This document shows, in pieces, positions 1 through 8,560 of a stretch of DNA of 64,000 bases (position 1 is its first letter; each line of letters starts with the position of its first letter). Location: NCBI RefSeq assembly GCF_003054225.1, contig NZ_QBKQ01000001.1:620001-684000 (forward strand), given 5' to 3'. Position numbers and translations under genes: made by a program. Under the pieces are notes generated by a model that saw only the letters and a program-made list of their open reading frames with translations, was not told where the DNA came from and made no database searches. Source of the stretch: Christiangramia gaetbulicola. Its GTDB lineage: Bacteria; Bacteroidota; Bacteroidia; Flavobacteriales; Flavobacteriaceae.

Positions 1-618
1 ACCGGGAAAGCCCTGCTTTTCCAGAAAGGGACCAATTACCTGGTAAAGAACCTTATCATTTCCCTGGGGCTGGCCATCATTCTAATCGCCATTTTAATGG
101 CCTGGATGTTCAGGAGTTTTAGAATGATCATTATCTCTTTAGTACCAAACCTATTACCCTTACTGGTAACAGCAGGAGTCATGGGATTCCTTGGTGTACC
201 TATAAAACCATCCACTATACTGGTTTTTAGTATCGCCTTCGGTATTTCTGTGGATGATACCATACACTTCCTGGCAAAGTACCGACAGGAACTAAAGGCT
301 AATAACTGGAAGATAAAGCGTTCGGTTTATGCTGCCCTAAAAGAGACCGGGGTAAGTATGTTCTATACCTCTATCGTCCTGTTCTTTGGATTTTCAGTAT
401 TCATGATTAGTAGTTTTGGTGGAACGGTTGCCCTGGGTGGTCTCGTTTCAGCCACACTATTGTTCGCCATGCTGGCCAACCTGTTGTTGCTGCCTTCTTT
501 ACTTTTATCTCTGGAAAGAAGCATCGCCAACAAGAAGGTTTTAAAAGAACCGGCCATGAAGATCATCGAGACCGAAGAAGATGAAAAAGAGTACAGTATA
601 ACAGATCGTAAGAATTAA
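1..618 (+). CDS. RND/MMPL-family efflux transporter, C-terminal fragment (5' end outside window)
   Basis: The frame is open from base 1, so the gene starts upstream and only about 205 C-terminal residues are seen. They contain five or so hydrophobic segments and the RND signature GISVDDTIHFLAKYR in the middle, followed by a stretch of helices and a charged cytoplasmic tail rich in Glu. This matches the second half of the MMPL/SSD-type RND transporters, which use the proton motive force to move lipids or hydrophobic compounds across the inner membrane. The substrate cannot be told from this part. It ends 77 bp before asnS, which has its own promoter, so the two are probably separate transcription units. 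Confidence 0.8.
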   Translation, partial: TGKALLFQKGTNYLVKNLIISLGLAIILIAILMAWMFRSFRMIIISLVPNLLPLLVTAGVMGFLGVPIKPSTILVFSIAFGISVDDTIHFLAKYRQELKANNWKIKRSVYAALKETGVSMFYTSIVLFFGFSVFMISSFGGTVALGGLVSATLLFAMLANLLLLPSLLLSLERSIANKKVLKEPAMKIIETEEDEKEYSITDRKN

Positions 619-642
619 AAAATATTATTAAAAACAGCCTGC

Positions 643-673
643 TTGCTAAGCTTCAGGCGAAAAACTATCTTTG
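643..673 (+). promoter_or_regulatory. Bacteroidota-type promoter of asnS
   Basis: TTG at 643-645 and TATCTTTG at 666-673 are separated by 20 nt, which fits the Bacteroidota housekeeping consensus TTG-N17-23-TAnnTTTG. Transcription would start near 680, 16 nt before the asnS start codon. Confidence 0.7.
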
Positions 674-695
674 TTTTTTTCTAAATTTCAACTAA

Positions 696-2138
696 ATGAT
701 ACAAGCAAAAATCGCTGAAATACTGAAAAGCGATCAGTTTTTACAGGAATACCATGTTCAAGGTTGGGTACGCTCTTTCAGGAGCAATAGGTTTATCGCC
801 CTTAATGATGGTTCAACCCTAAAAAACCTACAATGTGTTATCGATTTTGAAAATACCGATGAGGAGATAATCAAAAGGATTAATGTAGGAGCAGCGATCT
901 CTGTGAAAGGGACCTTGAAAGAGAGTCAGGGTAGCCAGCAACGTGAAGAAATTGAAGTTTCAGAAATTGAAATTCTTGGCGACGCCAATCCCGAAGAAGT
1001 TAAGCTTACTATTCTTTCTCCTAAGAAGCATAGTATGGAAAAACTTCGTGAACAGGCACATTTGCGTGTTCGTACCAATACATTTGGCGCTGTGATGCGA
1101 GTAAGAAGCAGACTGTCTTTTGCGGTACATAAATATTTCCAGGACAGGAATTTCTTCTATGTAAACACTCCTATAATCACAGGAAGTGATGCCGAAGGTG
1201 CGGGTGAAATGTTCAAAGTAACCGCGATGGATCTTAAAAATCCTTCTAAGAACGAAGATGGCAGCATCAATTATAAAGAAGATTTCTTCGGAAAAGAGAC
1301 CAATCTTACCGTATCTGGCCAGCTGGAAGCTGAAACTTTCGCTTTAGGTTTAGGACAGGTTTATACCTTTGGACCTACCTTCAGAGCTGAAAATTCTAAT
1401 ACTTCCCGTCACCTGGCTGAATTCTGGATGATAGAACCTGAAGTTGCTTTTTGTGATCTTGATGGGAACATGGACCTTGCTGAAGACTTCATAAAATATG
1501 TATTAAAATACATTATCGAGAACTGTAAAGAAGATCTTGAATTCCTTGCCGAAAGACAGGAAAATGAAGACAAGCTTAAGCCAAAGGCAGATAGAAGCGA
1601 TATGAATCTTCTGGAAAAGCTAAACTTCGTACTGGAGAATAACTTTAAGCGAGTTAGTTATACCGAGGCTATCGAGATCCTTAAAAACTCGAAGCCAAAC
1701 AAGAAGAAAAAGTTCAATTATATCATTGAAGAATGGGGTGCTGACCTGCAAAGTGAGCACGAAAGATATTTAGTTGAAAAACACTTTAAATGTCCTGTAA
1801 TTCTTTTTGATTACCCAGCAAACATCAAGGCCTTCTACATGAGGCTTAATGAGGATGGTAAGACGGTTAGAGCTATGGATATCCTATTCCCTGGAATTGG
1901 TGAGATCGTTGGAGGAAGCCAGCGTGAAGAACGCCTGGACGTACTTAAGGAAAAGATGGCCGAACTGGACATTCCTGAGGAAGAACTTTGGTGGTATCTT
2001 GACACCCGCAAGTTTGGAACCTGTGTGCACAGTGGTTTTGGATTAGGTTTCGAAAGACTGGTACAATTCACTACCGGAATGGGTAACATTCGTGATGTAA
2101 TTCCTTTCCCAAGGACTCCACAGAACGCAGAATTTTAA
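696..2138 (+). CDS. asnS: Asparaginyl-tRNA synthetase
   Basis: A 480-residue class IIb aminoacyl-tRNA synthetase that charges tRNA-Asn with asparagine. The N-terminal OB-fold anticodon-binding domain covers about residues 15-110 ([19 protein letters not shown]). The catalytic domain follows, with motif 2 around [20 protein letters not shown] and motif 3 near the C-terminus ([15 protein letters not shown]), ending in the typical PRTPQNAEF tail. That tail and the presence of the insertion seen in bacterial AsnRS separate it from AspRS. The length is normal. The ATG at 696 lies just downstream of a good promoter. An RluA-type gene follows after 4 nt and is probably co-transcribed. Confidence 0.97.
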   Translation: MIQAKIAEILKSDQFLQEYHVQGWVRSFRSNRFIALNDGSTLKNLQCVIDFENTDEEIIKRINVGAAISVKGTLKESQGSQQREEIEVSEIEILGDANPEEVKLTILSPKKHSMEKLREQAHLRVRTNTFGAVMRVRSRLSFAVHKYFQDRNFFYVNTPIITGSDAEGAGEMFKVTAMDLKNPSKNEDGSINYKEDFFGKETNLTVSGQLEAETFALGLGQVYTFGPTFRAENSNTSRHLAEFWMIEPEVAFCDLDGNMDLAEDFIKYVLKYIIENCKEDLEFLAERQENEDKLKPKADRSDMNLLEKLNFVLENNFKRVSYTEAIEILKNSKPNKKKKFNYIIEEWGADLQSEHERYLVEKHFKCPVILFDYPANIKAFYMRLNEDGKTVRAMDILFPGIGEIVGGSQREERLDVLKEKMAELDIPEEELWWYLDTRKFGTCVHSGFGLGFERLVQFTTGMGNIRDVIPFPRTPQNAEF

Positions 2139-2142
2139 TTTT

Positions 2143-3012
2143 TTGAAAATACTAGAAACGCATATAGTTCCTGCAATCTCAGAAGAAATAAGGTTGCAGG
2201 AATATGCGGTTTCTGTTTTTACTACCATACAAACCCGCAGCGGACTTAAAAAAGCGATCAAAAAGGGTTTGCTCCTCATAGATGGTCAAAAAGCATCCAC
2301 TGCCGACTGGATTAAAGAAGGCCAGAAAATTGACCTTTTACAACCTGAATTTCCCATGAAGAAGATCTTTAAGCTTGACCTGGAGGTATTGTTTGAAGAT
2401 GAACATATCGCCGTGGTGCATAAACCCGCGGGATTTCCTACCAGCGGGAATTTTTTCAAGACCATAGAAAATGCCTTACCGCATAATCTTTCGAGATCTA
2501 AAGAAATCGATGCGCTACCCTATCCTCTACCCGCCCACAGATTAGACAACCCCACCGCCGGAATCCTCCTTTGCGCCAAAACCAGGAATTCCCTGATAAA
2601 GCTTCAGCAGGATTTTGCCGAAAAGAAAATCGCCAAGATCTATTTTGCCCTGGTGCATGGGAAACTGGAGAACGATCTAAATCTGGATTCAGAAATAGAA
2701 GAAAAACCGGCTACGACTTTGGTCAAACCACAGAAATTTTTCAAAATTTTCAATGATTCATATACGCTTGTCGAAGCAAAACCGTTAACAGGAAAGACAC
2801 ATCAAATAAGGATACATTTAAGCAGAAATGGGCATCCTATTGTTGGTGATAAAATTTACGGGATCAAAGAAAATGATTATTTCAAGAATAAGAATCTCTT
2901 TCTTTTTTCCGGAGGAATATACTTCTCTCACCCGGTAACCAAAATAGAAATGAACCTGAAACTGGAGTTACCGAAGAGATTCAGAAACCTGAGTAATTAC
3001 AGGGTGTATTAA
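2143..3012 (+). CDS. RluA-family RNA pseudouridine synthase
   Basis: This 289-residue protein isomerises uridine to pseudouridine in rRNA or tRNA. An S4-like RNA-binding segment occupies about residues 30-65 (TRSGLKKAIKKGLLLIDG). The catalytic motif HRLDNPTAG places the active-site aspartate at about residue 135, and the later GKTHQIRIHLS motif is also typical of RluA. The start is a TTG codon at 2143, four bases after asnS, and no better ATG keeps the S4 segment. The tight spacing implies translation coupled to asnS. The RNA target (RluA, C or D type) cannot be decided from sequence alone. Confidence 0.88.
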   Translation: MKILETHIVPAISEEIRLQEYAVSVFTTIQTRSGLKKAIKKGLLLIDGQKASTADWIKEGQKIDLLQPEFPMKKIFKLDLEVLFEDEHIAVVHKPAGFPTSGNFFKTIENALPHNLSRSKEIDALPYPLPAHRLDNPTAGILLCAKTRNSLIKLQQDFAEKKIAKIYFALVHGKLENDLNLDSEIEEKPATTLVKPQKFFKIFNDSYTLVEAKPLTGKTHQIRIHLSRNGHPIVGDKIYGIKENDYFKNKNLFLFSGGIYFSHPVTKIEMNLKLELPKRFRNLSNYRVY

Positions 3013-3068
3013 CAAAATTTTACCACTAACATTAGCTGTGCCAAAGATGAGTTGGCCTGTATTTTCCT

Positions 3069-3076
3069 TATTTTTG
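3069..3076 (+). promoter_or_regulatory. Candidate -7 element for rpoN
   Basis: TATTTTTG matches the Bacteroidota -7 consensus TAnnTTTG. A transcript starting about 7 nt downstream (near 3083) would exclude the upstream in-frame TTG at 3052 and favour the ATG at 3094 as the rpoN start. The -33 element is poor: the nearest TTG is only 14 nt upstream. Confidence 0.45.
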
Positions 3077-3093
3077 TTAGAGACGTAAAATTT

Positions 3094-4554
3094 ATGCTGA
3101 AGCAACAATTAAATTTCAAATTATCCCAAAAGCTATCTCCCCAGCAGATCCAGCTCATGAAACTTATTCAATTACCTACCCAGGCATTTGAACAAAGGAT
3201 CAAGCAGGAACTTGAGGAAAATCCGGCTTTAGAAGACGGTAAAGAGGAAAAAATTGATGAATATGAAGATCTGGGAAATGAGAATACTCCTGAAGATGAT
3301 TATGATAGCGAGACCATAGAAACAGATATCGATGTTGATGAATATCTAAGTGACGATGAGATCCCAAGTTATCGCCTAAATGCTAATAACTACAGTGCAG
3401 ACGACGAAGACAGACAGGTGCCTTATGCCGCCGGGACCTCTTTTACCCAGCACCTCAAAACACAGTTGAGCACGGTAAGACTTGAAGAAACCGAAGAGGA
3501 GATCGCAGAATTCCTGGTAGGAAGCGTTGATGAAAGCGGTTATATACGCCGTAGCGTTCAGGATATTGTAGACGACCTGGCTTTTACCCAGAACATATAT
3601 ACAGACGAAGAGACTGTAGAAAAGGTTCTTAAAAAGGTTCAGAAACTGGATCCTGCCGGTGTTGGAGCAAGAAGTCTGGAAGAATGTCTTATCATTCAGC
3701 TAAACCGAAAAGAGCCCACTAAACAGGTCGAACTCGCCAAGGATATTATGGAAAGGTCTTTTGACCATTTCAGCAAGAAACATTATACCAAATTACTTTC
3801 GAGACACGACATCACCGAGGATGAGCTTAGGGATGCCATTGAAGTGATCGAGCATTTGAATCCTAAACCGGGAGGTGCCTATTCTGGAAATACCAGGATG
3901 GTAGAACATGTGATCCCGGACTTTACCATAAAGATCGAAGACGGTGAATTGCAACTTACCCTAAACGGGCGAAATGCTCCCGAAATGCATATCTCCAGGG
4001 ACTACAATAATATGCTTAAAGGCTATAAGGAGTCCAAGGAAAAAACGAAAGCACAGAAGGATGCGGTAATGTTCATCAAGCAAAAACTGGATGCCGCTAA
4101 ATGGTTCATAGAAGCCATCAAACAACGCCAGCAAACCTTAATGGTGACGATGAGTTCTATCATGAACTATCAGAAAGAGTATTTTCTTACCGGGGATGAG
4201 CGAAACTTGCGACCAATGATCCTTAAGGATATTGCAGATGAGATCGAAATGGATGTCTCCACTGTTTCCAGGGTAGCGAATTCAAAATATGTAGACACCC
4301 CATACGGAACAAAACTCATAAAAGAGTTTTTCTCTGAATCCATGAAAAATGACCAGGGAGAAGATGTTTCTACGAGGGAGATCAAGAAGATTTTGGAAAT
4401 GTCTATCGAAGAAGAGGATAAGCGAAAACCATTAACAGACGAAAAGCTAGCGAAAGTTTTAAAGGATAAAGGATATCCTATTGCCAGAAGAACCGTTGCA
4501 AAATACAGGGAACAGTTAGACATTCCGGTTGCCAGATTACGCAAAGAAATTTAA
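3094..4554 (+). CDS. rpoN: RNA polymerase sigma-54 factor
   Basis: A 486-residue sigma-54, which directs polymerase to -24/-12 promoters and needs an AAA+ activator to open them. Region I is the Gln/Leu-rich N-terminus (KLSPQQIQLMKLIQLP), region II is a strongly acidic stretch at about residues 45-110, and the core-binding and DNA-binding parts follow. The RpoN box appears near the end as IARRTVAKYREQL, which is the hallmark of the family. The frame is open back to a TTG at 3052, but the conserved region I begins at the ATG at 3094 and the -7 element lies between them. A canonical sigma-54 promoter lies in this same window at 62203. The next gene begins within the stop codon (TAATG). Confidence 0.96.
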   Translation: MLKQQLNFKLSQKLSPQQIQLMKLIQLPTQAFEQRIKQELEENPALEDGKEEKIDEYEDLGNENTPEDDYDSETIETDIDVDEYLSDDEIPSYRLNANNYSADDEDRQVPYAAGTSFTQHLKTQLSTVRLEETEEEIAEFLVGSVDESGYIRRSVQDIVDDLAFTQNIYTDEETVEKVLKKVQKLDPAGVGARSLEECLIIQLNRKEPTKQVELAKDIMERSFDHFSKKHYTKLLSRHDITEDELRDAIEVIEHLNPKPGGAYSGNTRMVEHVIPDFTIKIEDGELQLTLNGRNAPEMHISRDYNNMLKGYKESKEKTKAQKDAVMFIKQKLDAAKWFIEAIKQRQQTLMVTMSSIMNYQKEYFLTGDERNLRPMILKDIADEIEMDVSTVSRVANSKYVDTPYGTKLIKEFFSESMKNDQGEDVSTREIKKILEMSIEEEDKRKPLTDEKLAKVLKDKGYPIARRTVAKYREQLDIPVARLRKEI

Positions 4555-5186
4555 TGAGAATACTACTTAAGCTTGCCTCTTTTTTATTTCACCCGCTATG
4601 GATGCCCTTTGCCGGAAGTCTTTTTTATTTTCTTTTTACCCCAAGATTCTTTCCACAGGAGATCATTAAAGCAAAGTTATTAGCCATTGCCATTATCACT
4701 ATATTCATTCCTGTGGTGTTTTATTTCCTGCTTAAAAACCTGGGTAAGGCAGAGAGTATTTTCCTGGATAAAGTTGAGGAAAGAAAATGGCCGCTTTTCT
4801 TCTTTATCATGTTAAGTTTGATGGTACTTAACCAGGTGCTTAACATCTATAATTATCCTGCCCTGTTCTACTACTTTGCGGGTATTCTTATTTCTACAGC
4901 CATAGCTTTTATCTTTACCTGGCTCAAGATCAAAATGAGCCTGCATATGGTTGGAATAGCAGGTCTCTTAATGTTCGTTATAGGCTTCTGTTTTTACTTT
5001 CACCTGTACTTTATATACACGATAAGCTTCCTGATCGTTGCGGCGGGACTAAGCGCTTCCTCACGCTTATACTACAAAGCGCATACTAAATGGGAATTAA
5101 TGTTAGGCTTTATTACCGGCCTGGTACCCCAGATACTTATGTTCAGTTTTTGGTTTACAGAATATAGAATGTCAGACCTATTTTAA
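4554..5186 (+). CDS. Conserved integral membrane protein, PAP2-like
   Basis: A 210-residue polytopic protein with about six hydrophobic helices and few charged residues. The late segments SLHMVGIAGL and SRLYYKAHTKWELMLGF recall the second and third motifs of the PAP2 phosphatase superfamily (S-G-H and S-R-x5-H-x3-D/E), but the first KxxxxxxRP motif is not clear, so activity is uncertain. The start codon overlaps the rpoN stop as TAATG, indicating translational coupling. The 3' end overlaps the convergent porT-like gene by 32 bp. Confidence 0.7.
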   Translation: MRILLKLASFLFHPLWMPFAGSLFYFLFTPRFFPQEIIKAKLLAIAIITIFIPVVFYFLLKNLGKAESIFLDKVEERKWPLFFFIMLSLMVLNQVLNIYNYPALFYYFAGILISTAIAFIFTWLKIKMSLHMVGIAGLLMFVIGFCFYFHLYFIYTISFLIVAAGLSASSRLYYKAHTKWELMLGFITGLVPQILMFSFWFTEYRMSDLF

Positions 5187-5874
5187 GGGTAGAAAGGTCG
5201 ATAGAGTTGCCATCTACTGCAACGTCCTTAAAAAATGGATTTAAGGCATAGTAGAATTGGAAATTAAAGGTGTTATACCCAAAGGTAAAAGTTGTTCCTA
5301 ATCTAAATCTATCTAATTCAGAAACATCATTCACAATGATCTCTTGATTGTCATCCAGGTAACGGCTTCTAAAATGATAAATATATCCTAAGCGAAATCC
5401 ACCGTAGATTCGCCAGAATTTATAGGTCTGAGGTGTAGAAGTACGCCACCTGAACTCTATTGGGGCTTCTACCAGTTGAGTGGTAAACCTGTTCGTGCTG
5501 TAATCTACTTCATCATCCAGGCTTTGGAAAACAGTAGAACCGTCCTCATTCTTACCAATGAACAGATTCTGCCCATAAGTATTGATCGACCAGCCTAAGC
5601 CAACCCCAATAGCCACATTTCTCCTATGGTTCAAAGGGAAATCTCTAATGAAGCCAAGATTTAAACCTCCAGAGAAGCTCTCCTGGGAAATGTTTGAGGG
5701 CCTATTAGTAATAAGATTAAAATGAAACCCAGCGTAGAACTGGTCTTCCCTGTACAAACTATCTATGGTAAAGGGAATGGTATCGGGAATTTTATACCGG
5801 TCTTCATCCTCCTGCGAATTTGATAGCAAAGGCAATACAAATAGAAGTATCAGGATTATTTTTTTACCGGTCAT
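5155..5874 (-). CDS. Outer-membrane beta-barrel protein, PorT-like
   Basis: This 239-residue protein has a cleavable signal peptide (MTGKKIILILLFVLPLLSNSQ), then alternating amphipathic strands with Gly and aromatic residues, and ends in a strand closing in Leu (LKIGLTFYIL), as outer-membrane barrels do. The EFRWRTSTPQTYKFWRIYGGF segment and the overall size resemble PorT, a component needed for the type IX secretion system of Bacteroidota, but that is recalled from family knowledge and other small barrels look alike. No other T9SS gene is nearby. Its 3' end overlaps the convergent membrane-protein gene by 32 bp. Confidence 0.6.
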   Translation of the reverse strand: MTGKKIILILLFVLPLLSNSQEDEDRYKIPDTIPFTIDSLYREDQFYAGFHFNLITNRPSNISQESFSGGLNLGFIRDFPLNHRRNVAIGVGLGWSINTYGQNLFIGKNEDGSTVFQSLDDEVDYSTNRFTTQLVEAPIEFRWRTSTPQTYKFWRIYGGFRLGYIYHFRSRYLDDNQEIIVNDVSELDRFRLGTTFTFGYNTFNFQFYYALNPFFKDVAVDGNSIDLSTLKIGLTFYIL

Positions 5875-5907
5875 TGTTTTTAAATCTGGAGTTTAAATAT
5901 AAAAAAA

Positions 5908-5937
5908 CATCCTGTCTGATTTTACCCAGACAGGATG
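5908..5937 (-). terminator. Rho-independent terminator of the exb operon
   Basis: A perfect 11-bp stem (CATCCTGTCTG and its complement) with an 8-nt loop is followed, on the minus strand, by a run of seven T. It lies 24 bp after the last exbD gene. Confidence 0.85.
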
Positions 5938-5961
5938 CTTTATATAATTAAATCGAAAAGA

Positions 5962-6444
5962 TTATTCAACGTTTTGCATCGCATCACCAACTACAGTAGT
6001 GTAGTTGATCTTAAGTGCTTCAGCTTTTCTCAATTCTTGTTTAATATCTGAAACAAGCCCCATATTAGTCTCTTCATCTACCTTTAAGGCAGTTGTTAGA
6101 TAAGGAACCAATTCCTCTCTTTTAGACTCTCTTTCAGAATAGATAAATTGCTGTACTTCTTCAACACTAGCAAATTTATCGTTTAACTGAATACGTGCTT
6201 CTGTTCCATATTGAGCCTGGTATCTCTTGCTTGGTTTCCCTGCATAGATATACATGATCAAATCTTTCTTATCAAGTTTCTCAACCTGGTCCGCAAACGG
6301 TAATTTGTTTTCGATCATCAGAGTGTTCTGACGCATTACTGTTGCAACCATAAAGAAAAATAAGAGCATAAAAACGATATCAGGTAAAGATGCCGTACTA
6401 ATCGCAGGCAAATCTCCAGACTTCTTCTTTTTAAATTTAGACAT
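5962..6444 (-). CDS. exbD: ExbD/TolR-family biopolymer transport protein
   Basis: A 160-residue protein with a short basic cytoplasmic N-terminus, one transmembrane helix at about residues 20-40 (LPDIVFMLLFFFMVATVM) carrying the proton-path aspartate, and a periplasmic C-terminal domain. ExbD works with ExbB to pass proton-motive energy to TonB for outer-membrane import. It is the last gene of the operon, 32 bp after another exbD, and is followed by a strong terminator. Two non-identical ExbD proteins with one ExbB is a common Bacteroidota arrangement. Confidence 0.9.
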   Translation of the reverse strand: MSKFKKKKSGDLPAISTASLPDIVFMLLFFFMVATVMRQNTLMIENKLPFADQVEKLDKKDLIMYIYAGKPSKRYQAQYGTEARIQLNDKFASVEEVQQFIYSERESKREELVPYLTTALKVDEETNMGLVSDIKQELRKAEALKINYTTVVGDAMQNVE

Positions 6445-6476
6445 AATTAAAGTCGTTTTCGTTTGTTAATAGCTCT

Positions 6477-7085
6477 CTAGCTTGTTGGTTCAGCTTCAGA
6501 TAATTTCTGTGGAATCATATCTGTGATCACATCGATCTTTTCTTTAAGGGCATCTTTGTTGCCGTTATAGTTTGGATCGTTGTAATTTTTCTCCATTTGA
6601 GTAAAAGACATTCCATACATTCTCTGAGCTTCACGATCTCTTAGCTGATTGTAGGCAGCTACAAGTTCGTTCTGTACAGCGATATATGTTCCGTACTCTG
6701 TACCACGGTTGTTAACCAGAGAAATAATAGCTTTCTGAGGATTCACCGAAGAGTTAGGATCTTTGGCGCCCTGACAAAAGCTACAAGCTTCATCACCGGT
6801 ACCACCACCGTTATCTAAGAACTCAACAGCTGCTTCACGCAATTCTGAAAGTTCCATGTCTTCATCTTCTACCAGCAACTGGTTGTTACTGTTCACCAGT
6901 ACGGTAAAGATGTTTCTTTGTTTAATAACCGGAGGCTCAACGTCTTCAGGTTGCCATGGCGGTAACTTCCTGCTTATCCCGCTATCTGTTTCAATGGTAG
7001 TAGTTACCAGGAAAAAGATTAGAAGTAAGAAGGCGATATCTGCCATAGACCCGGCGTTAACTTCCGGTGCTGATCTCTTTGCCAT
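6477..7085 (-). CDS. exbD: ExbD-family transporter subunit, long form with CxxC insert
   Basis: At 202 residues this is about 60 longer than standard ExbD. The N-terminal helix MADIAFLLLIFFLVTTTIE carries the conserved Asp. The periplasmic domain holds an insertion at about residues 95-115 with a CSFC motif, which is absent from the second ExbD, and a C-terminal helix-rich extension (YNQLRDREAQRMYGM). The insert could be a metal or disulfide site, but that is inference. It lies 1 bp after the small membrane protein gene and 32 bp before the next exbD, so all are one operon. Confidence 0.87.
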   Translation of the reverse strand: MAKRSAPEVNAGSMADIAFLLLIFFLVTTTIETDSGISRKLPPWQPEDVEPPVIKQRNIFTVLVNSNNQLLVEDEDMELSELREAAVEFLDNGGGTGDEACSFCQGAKDPNSSVNPQKAIISLVNNRGTEYGTYIAVQNELVAAYNQLRDREAQRMYGMSFTQMEKNYNDPNYNGNKDALKEKIDVITDMIPQKLSEAEPTS

Positions 7086-7086
7086 A

Positions 7087-7524
7087 TTATTTAGCCAATT
7101 TTTTAATTCCAGAGAATACCATCGCAGCGATAGCTATTCCGGCAAGGATGTAGAAAGTAATTAAACCTGCTCCAACCCAATGATCACCAGATGCTGAAAG
7201 CATGCTACCGTCCTTAAGTTCCTTTGCTGTACCATCACTTAACACATAAGCGATAACTACGATCACTAAAAATGATCCTATAGCAATGATTGTGTTCTTA
7301 ATATTACCTCTGAATAAACCTACGATCACAAATATTGCAACTAGTACAACGACTGCAGCTAGAACCAAATAAGCAATCCACATGTAAGGGTCTAAATGAC
7401 TCCCTTGCAGGTCTGCCGAGGCTTTAATGGCATCATCTCCGGTGGCGATAATCCTTCCCAGAAGGATCATACCTACCACACCAAGAGCTAGTGCCAGATA
7501 TTTTAATATTTTATGTAAGCTCAT
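7087..7524 (-). CDS. Small conserved membrane protein of the exbB-exbD operon
   Basis: A 145-residue protein with four predicted helices: about residues 8-26, 50-70, 78-95 and 118-138, the last ending in a basic tail. It has no recognised catalytic motif. It sits 13 bp after exbB and 1 bp before the long exbD, so it is likely co-expressed and may be an accessory subunit of the ExbBD motor in this phylum. Its function is unknown. Confidence 0.75.
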   Translation of the reverse strand: MSLHKILKYLALALGVVGMILLGRIIATGDDAIKASADLQGSHLDPYMWIAYLVLAAVVVLVAIFVIVGLFRGNIKNTIIAIGSFLVIVVIAYVLSDGTAKELKDGSMLSASGDHWVGAGLITFYILAGIAIAAMVFSGIKKLAK

Positions 7525-7537
7525 AATTTAGTTTGTC

Positions 7538-8341
7538 TTAGATTCTTTTTTTATTCTTGTAAGCTACTAACATATCGATAAGTAGAATAGACGCGTCTTC
7601 CATATCGTTAACGATACTGTCTATTTTAGCAATGATATAGTTGTAGAAAATCTGAAGAATAATCGCAACGATCAAACCAAATACTGTAGTAAGAAGTGCT
7701 ACTTTAATACCTCCTGCCACAAGTGACGGCTGCATATCTCCAGCTGCTTCAATACGGTCAAAGGCCTGAATCATCCCGATTACAGTACCCATGAATCCAA
7801 GCATAGGAGCCAATGCGATAAATAAAGAAACCCAAGATACGTTCTTTTCAAGTTGTCCCATTTGAACACCTCCGTAAGCAACAACCGCTTTTTCAGCAGC
7901 TTCAATACTTTCGTCAGCTCTGTCTAGACCTTGATAATAGATAGAAGCAACAGGTCCTTTTGTATTTCTACAAACTTCCTTAGCCGCTTCGATACCACCA
8001 CTGTTAAGAGCGTCCTCAACGTTCTGAGCAAGCTTCTTAGTGTTAGTTGTTGAAAGATTTAAAAAGATAATTCTCTCAATGGCGATAGCCAGACCAAGAA
8101 TTAAACACAATAGAACGATCCCCATAAAGGCAGGACCACCTTCGATGAAACGTTTTTTAAGTTCCTGGTGAAAACCAAGTTCTTCTTCTTCCAAATCATC
8201 ACCGGCTGCTGTTTCCTCGTCATCTTGTACAAAGGTCACAATCGTTCCTGGCAAAGTATTCGCGCTGTTAGCCGCCTGTAGATTGTAGGCCCCAAGAACC
8301 GTAATCGCGGCGATTACCAAAATAGAAAATAATCTTTTCAT
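7538..8341 (-). CDS. exbB: ExbB/TolQ/MotA-family proton channel protein
   Basis: This 267-residue protein has an N-terminal signal-like helix (residues 1-23), an acidic periplasmic segment (DDEETAAGDDLEEEE), then the three ExbB helices. The long last pair carries the family signature LAPMLGFMGTVIGMIQAFD. ExbB forms the pentameric channel around ExbD. It is longer at the N-terminus than E. coli ExbB, as is usual in Bacteroidota. It is the first gene of the four-gene minus-strand operon. A near-consensus -7 element (TATCTTTA) lies in the 67 bp between it and tRNA-Ser. Confidence 0.92.
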   Translation of the reverse strand: MKRLFSILVIAAITVLGAYNLQAANSANTLPGTIVTFVQDDEETAAGDDLEEEELGFHQELKKRFIEGGPAFMGIVLLCLILGLAIAIERIIFLNLSTTNTKKLAQNVEDALNSGGIEAAKEVCRNTKGPVASIYYQGLDRADESIEAAEKAVVAYGGVQMGQLEKNVSWVSLFIALAPMLGFMGTVIGMIQAFDRIEAAGDMQPSLVAGGIKVALLTTVFGLIVAIILQIFYNYIIAKIDSIVNDMEDASILLIDMLVAYKNKKRI

Positions 8342-8408
8342 TACTGTTTGTCTTAATTTAATTAGTTAAAGGGTTAAAGATATAAATTATTTTTAATAAA
8401 ACACTTAG

Positions 8409-8496
8409 CAGAGAGGAAGGGATTCGAACCCTCGATACGCTTGTGACGTATACACACTTTCCAGGCGTGCGCCTTCGACCACTCGGCCACCTCTCT
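8409..8496 (-). tRNA. tRNA-Ser (GGA)
   Basis: An 88-nt class II tRNA on the minus strand. The acceptor stem is AGAGAGG paired with CCTCTCT with discriminator G, as expected for serine. The anticodon loop is CTGGAAA (anticodon GGA, reading UCC/UCU), followed by a long variable arm and a GGTTCGAATCC T-arm. CCA is not encoded. Confidence 0.96.
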
Positions 8497-8514
8497 GTAT
8501 TTGTTTAGGGGCGG

Positions 8515-8544
8515 CAAATAACAAAAAAAAAACTTGCCCGTCAA
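8515..8544 (-). promoter_or_regulatory. Candidate promoter of tRNA-Ser
   Basis: On the minus strand TTG (8544-8542) is followed after 19 nt by GTTATTTG (8522-8515). This keeps the TTTG half of the -7 consensus but not the TA. The predicted start is about 12 nt upstream of the mature tRNA. Confidence 0.4.
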
Positions 8545-8560
8545 GTACATCCCGTTAATT

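Noticed and set aside
3052-3093. N-terminal extension of rpoN
   Set aside because: The extra 14 codons overlap the predicted -7 element and lack similarity to sigma-54; the conserved region begins at 3094.
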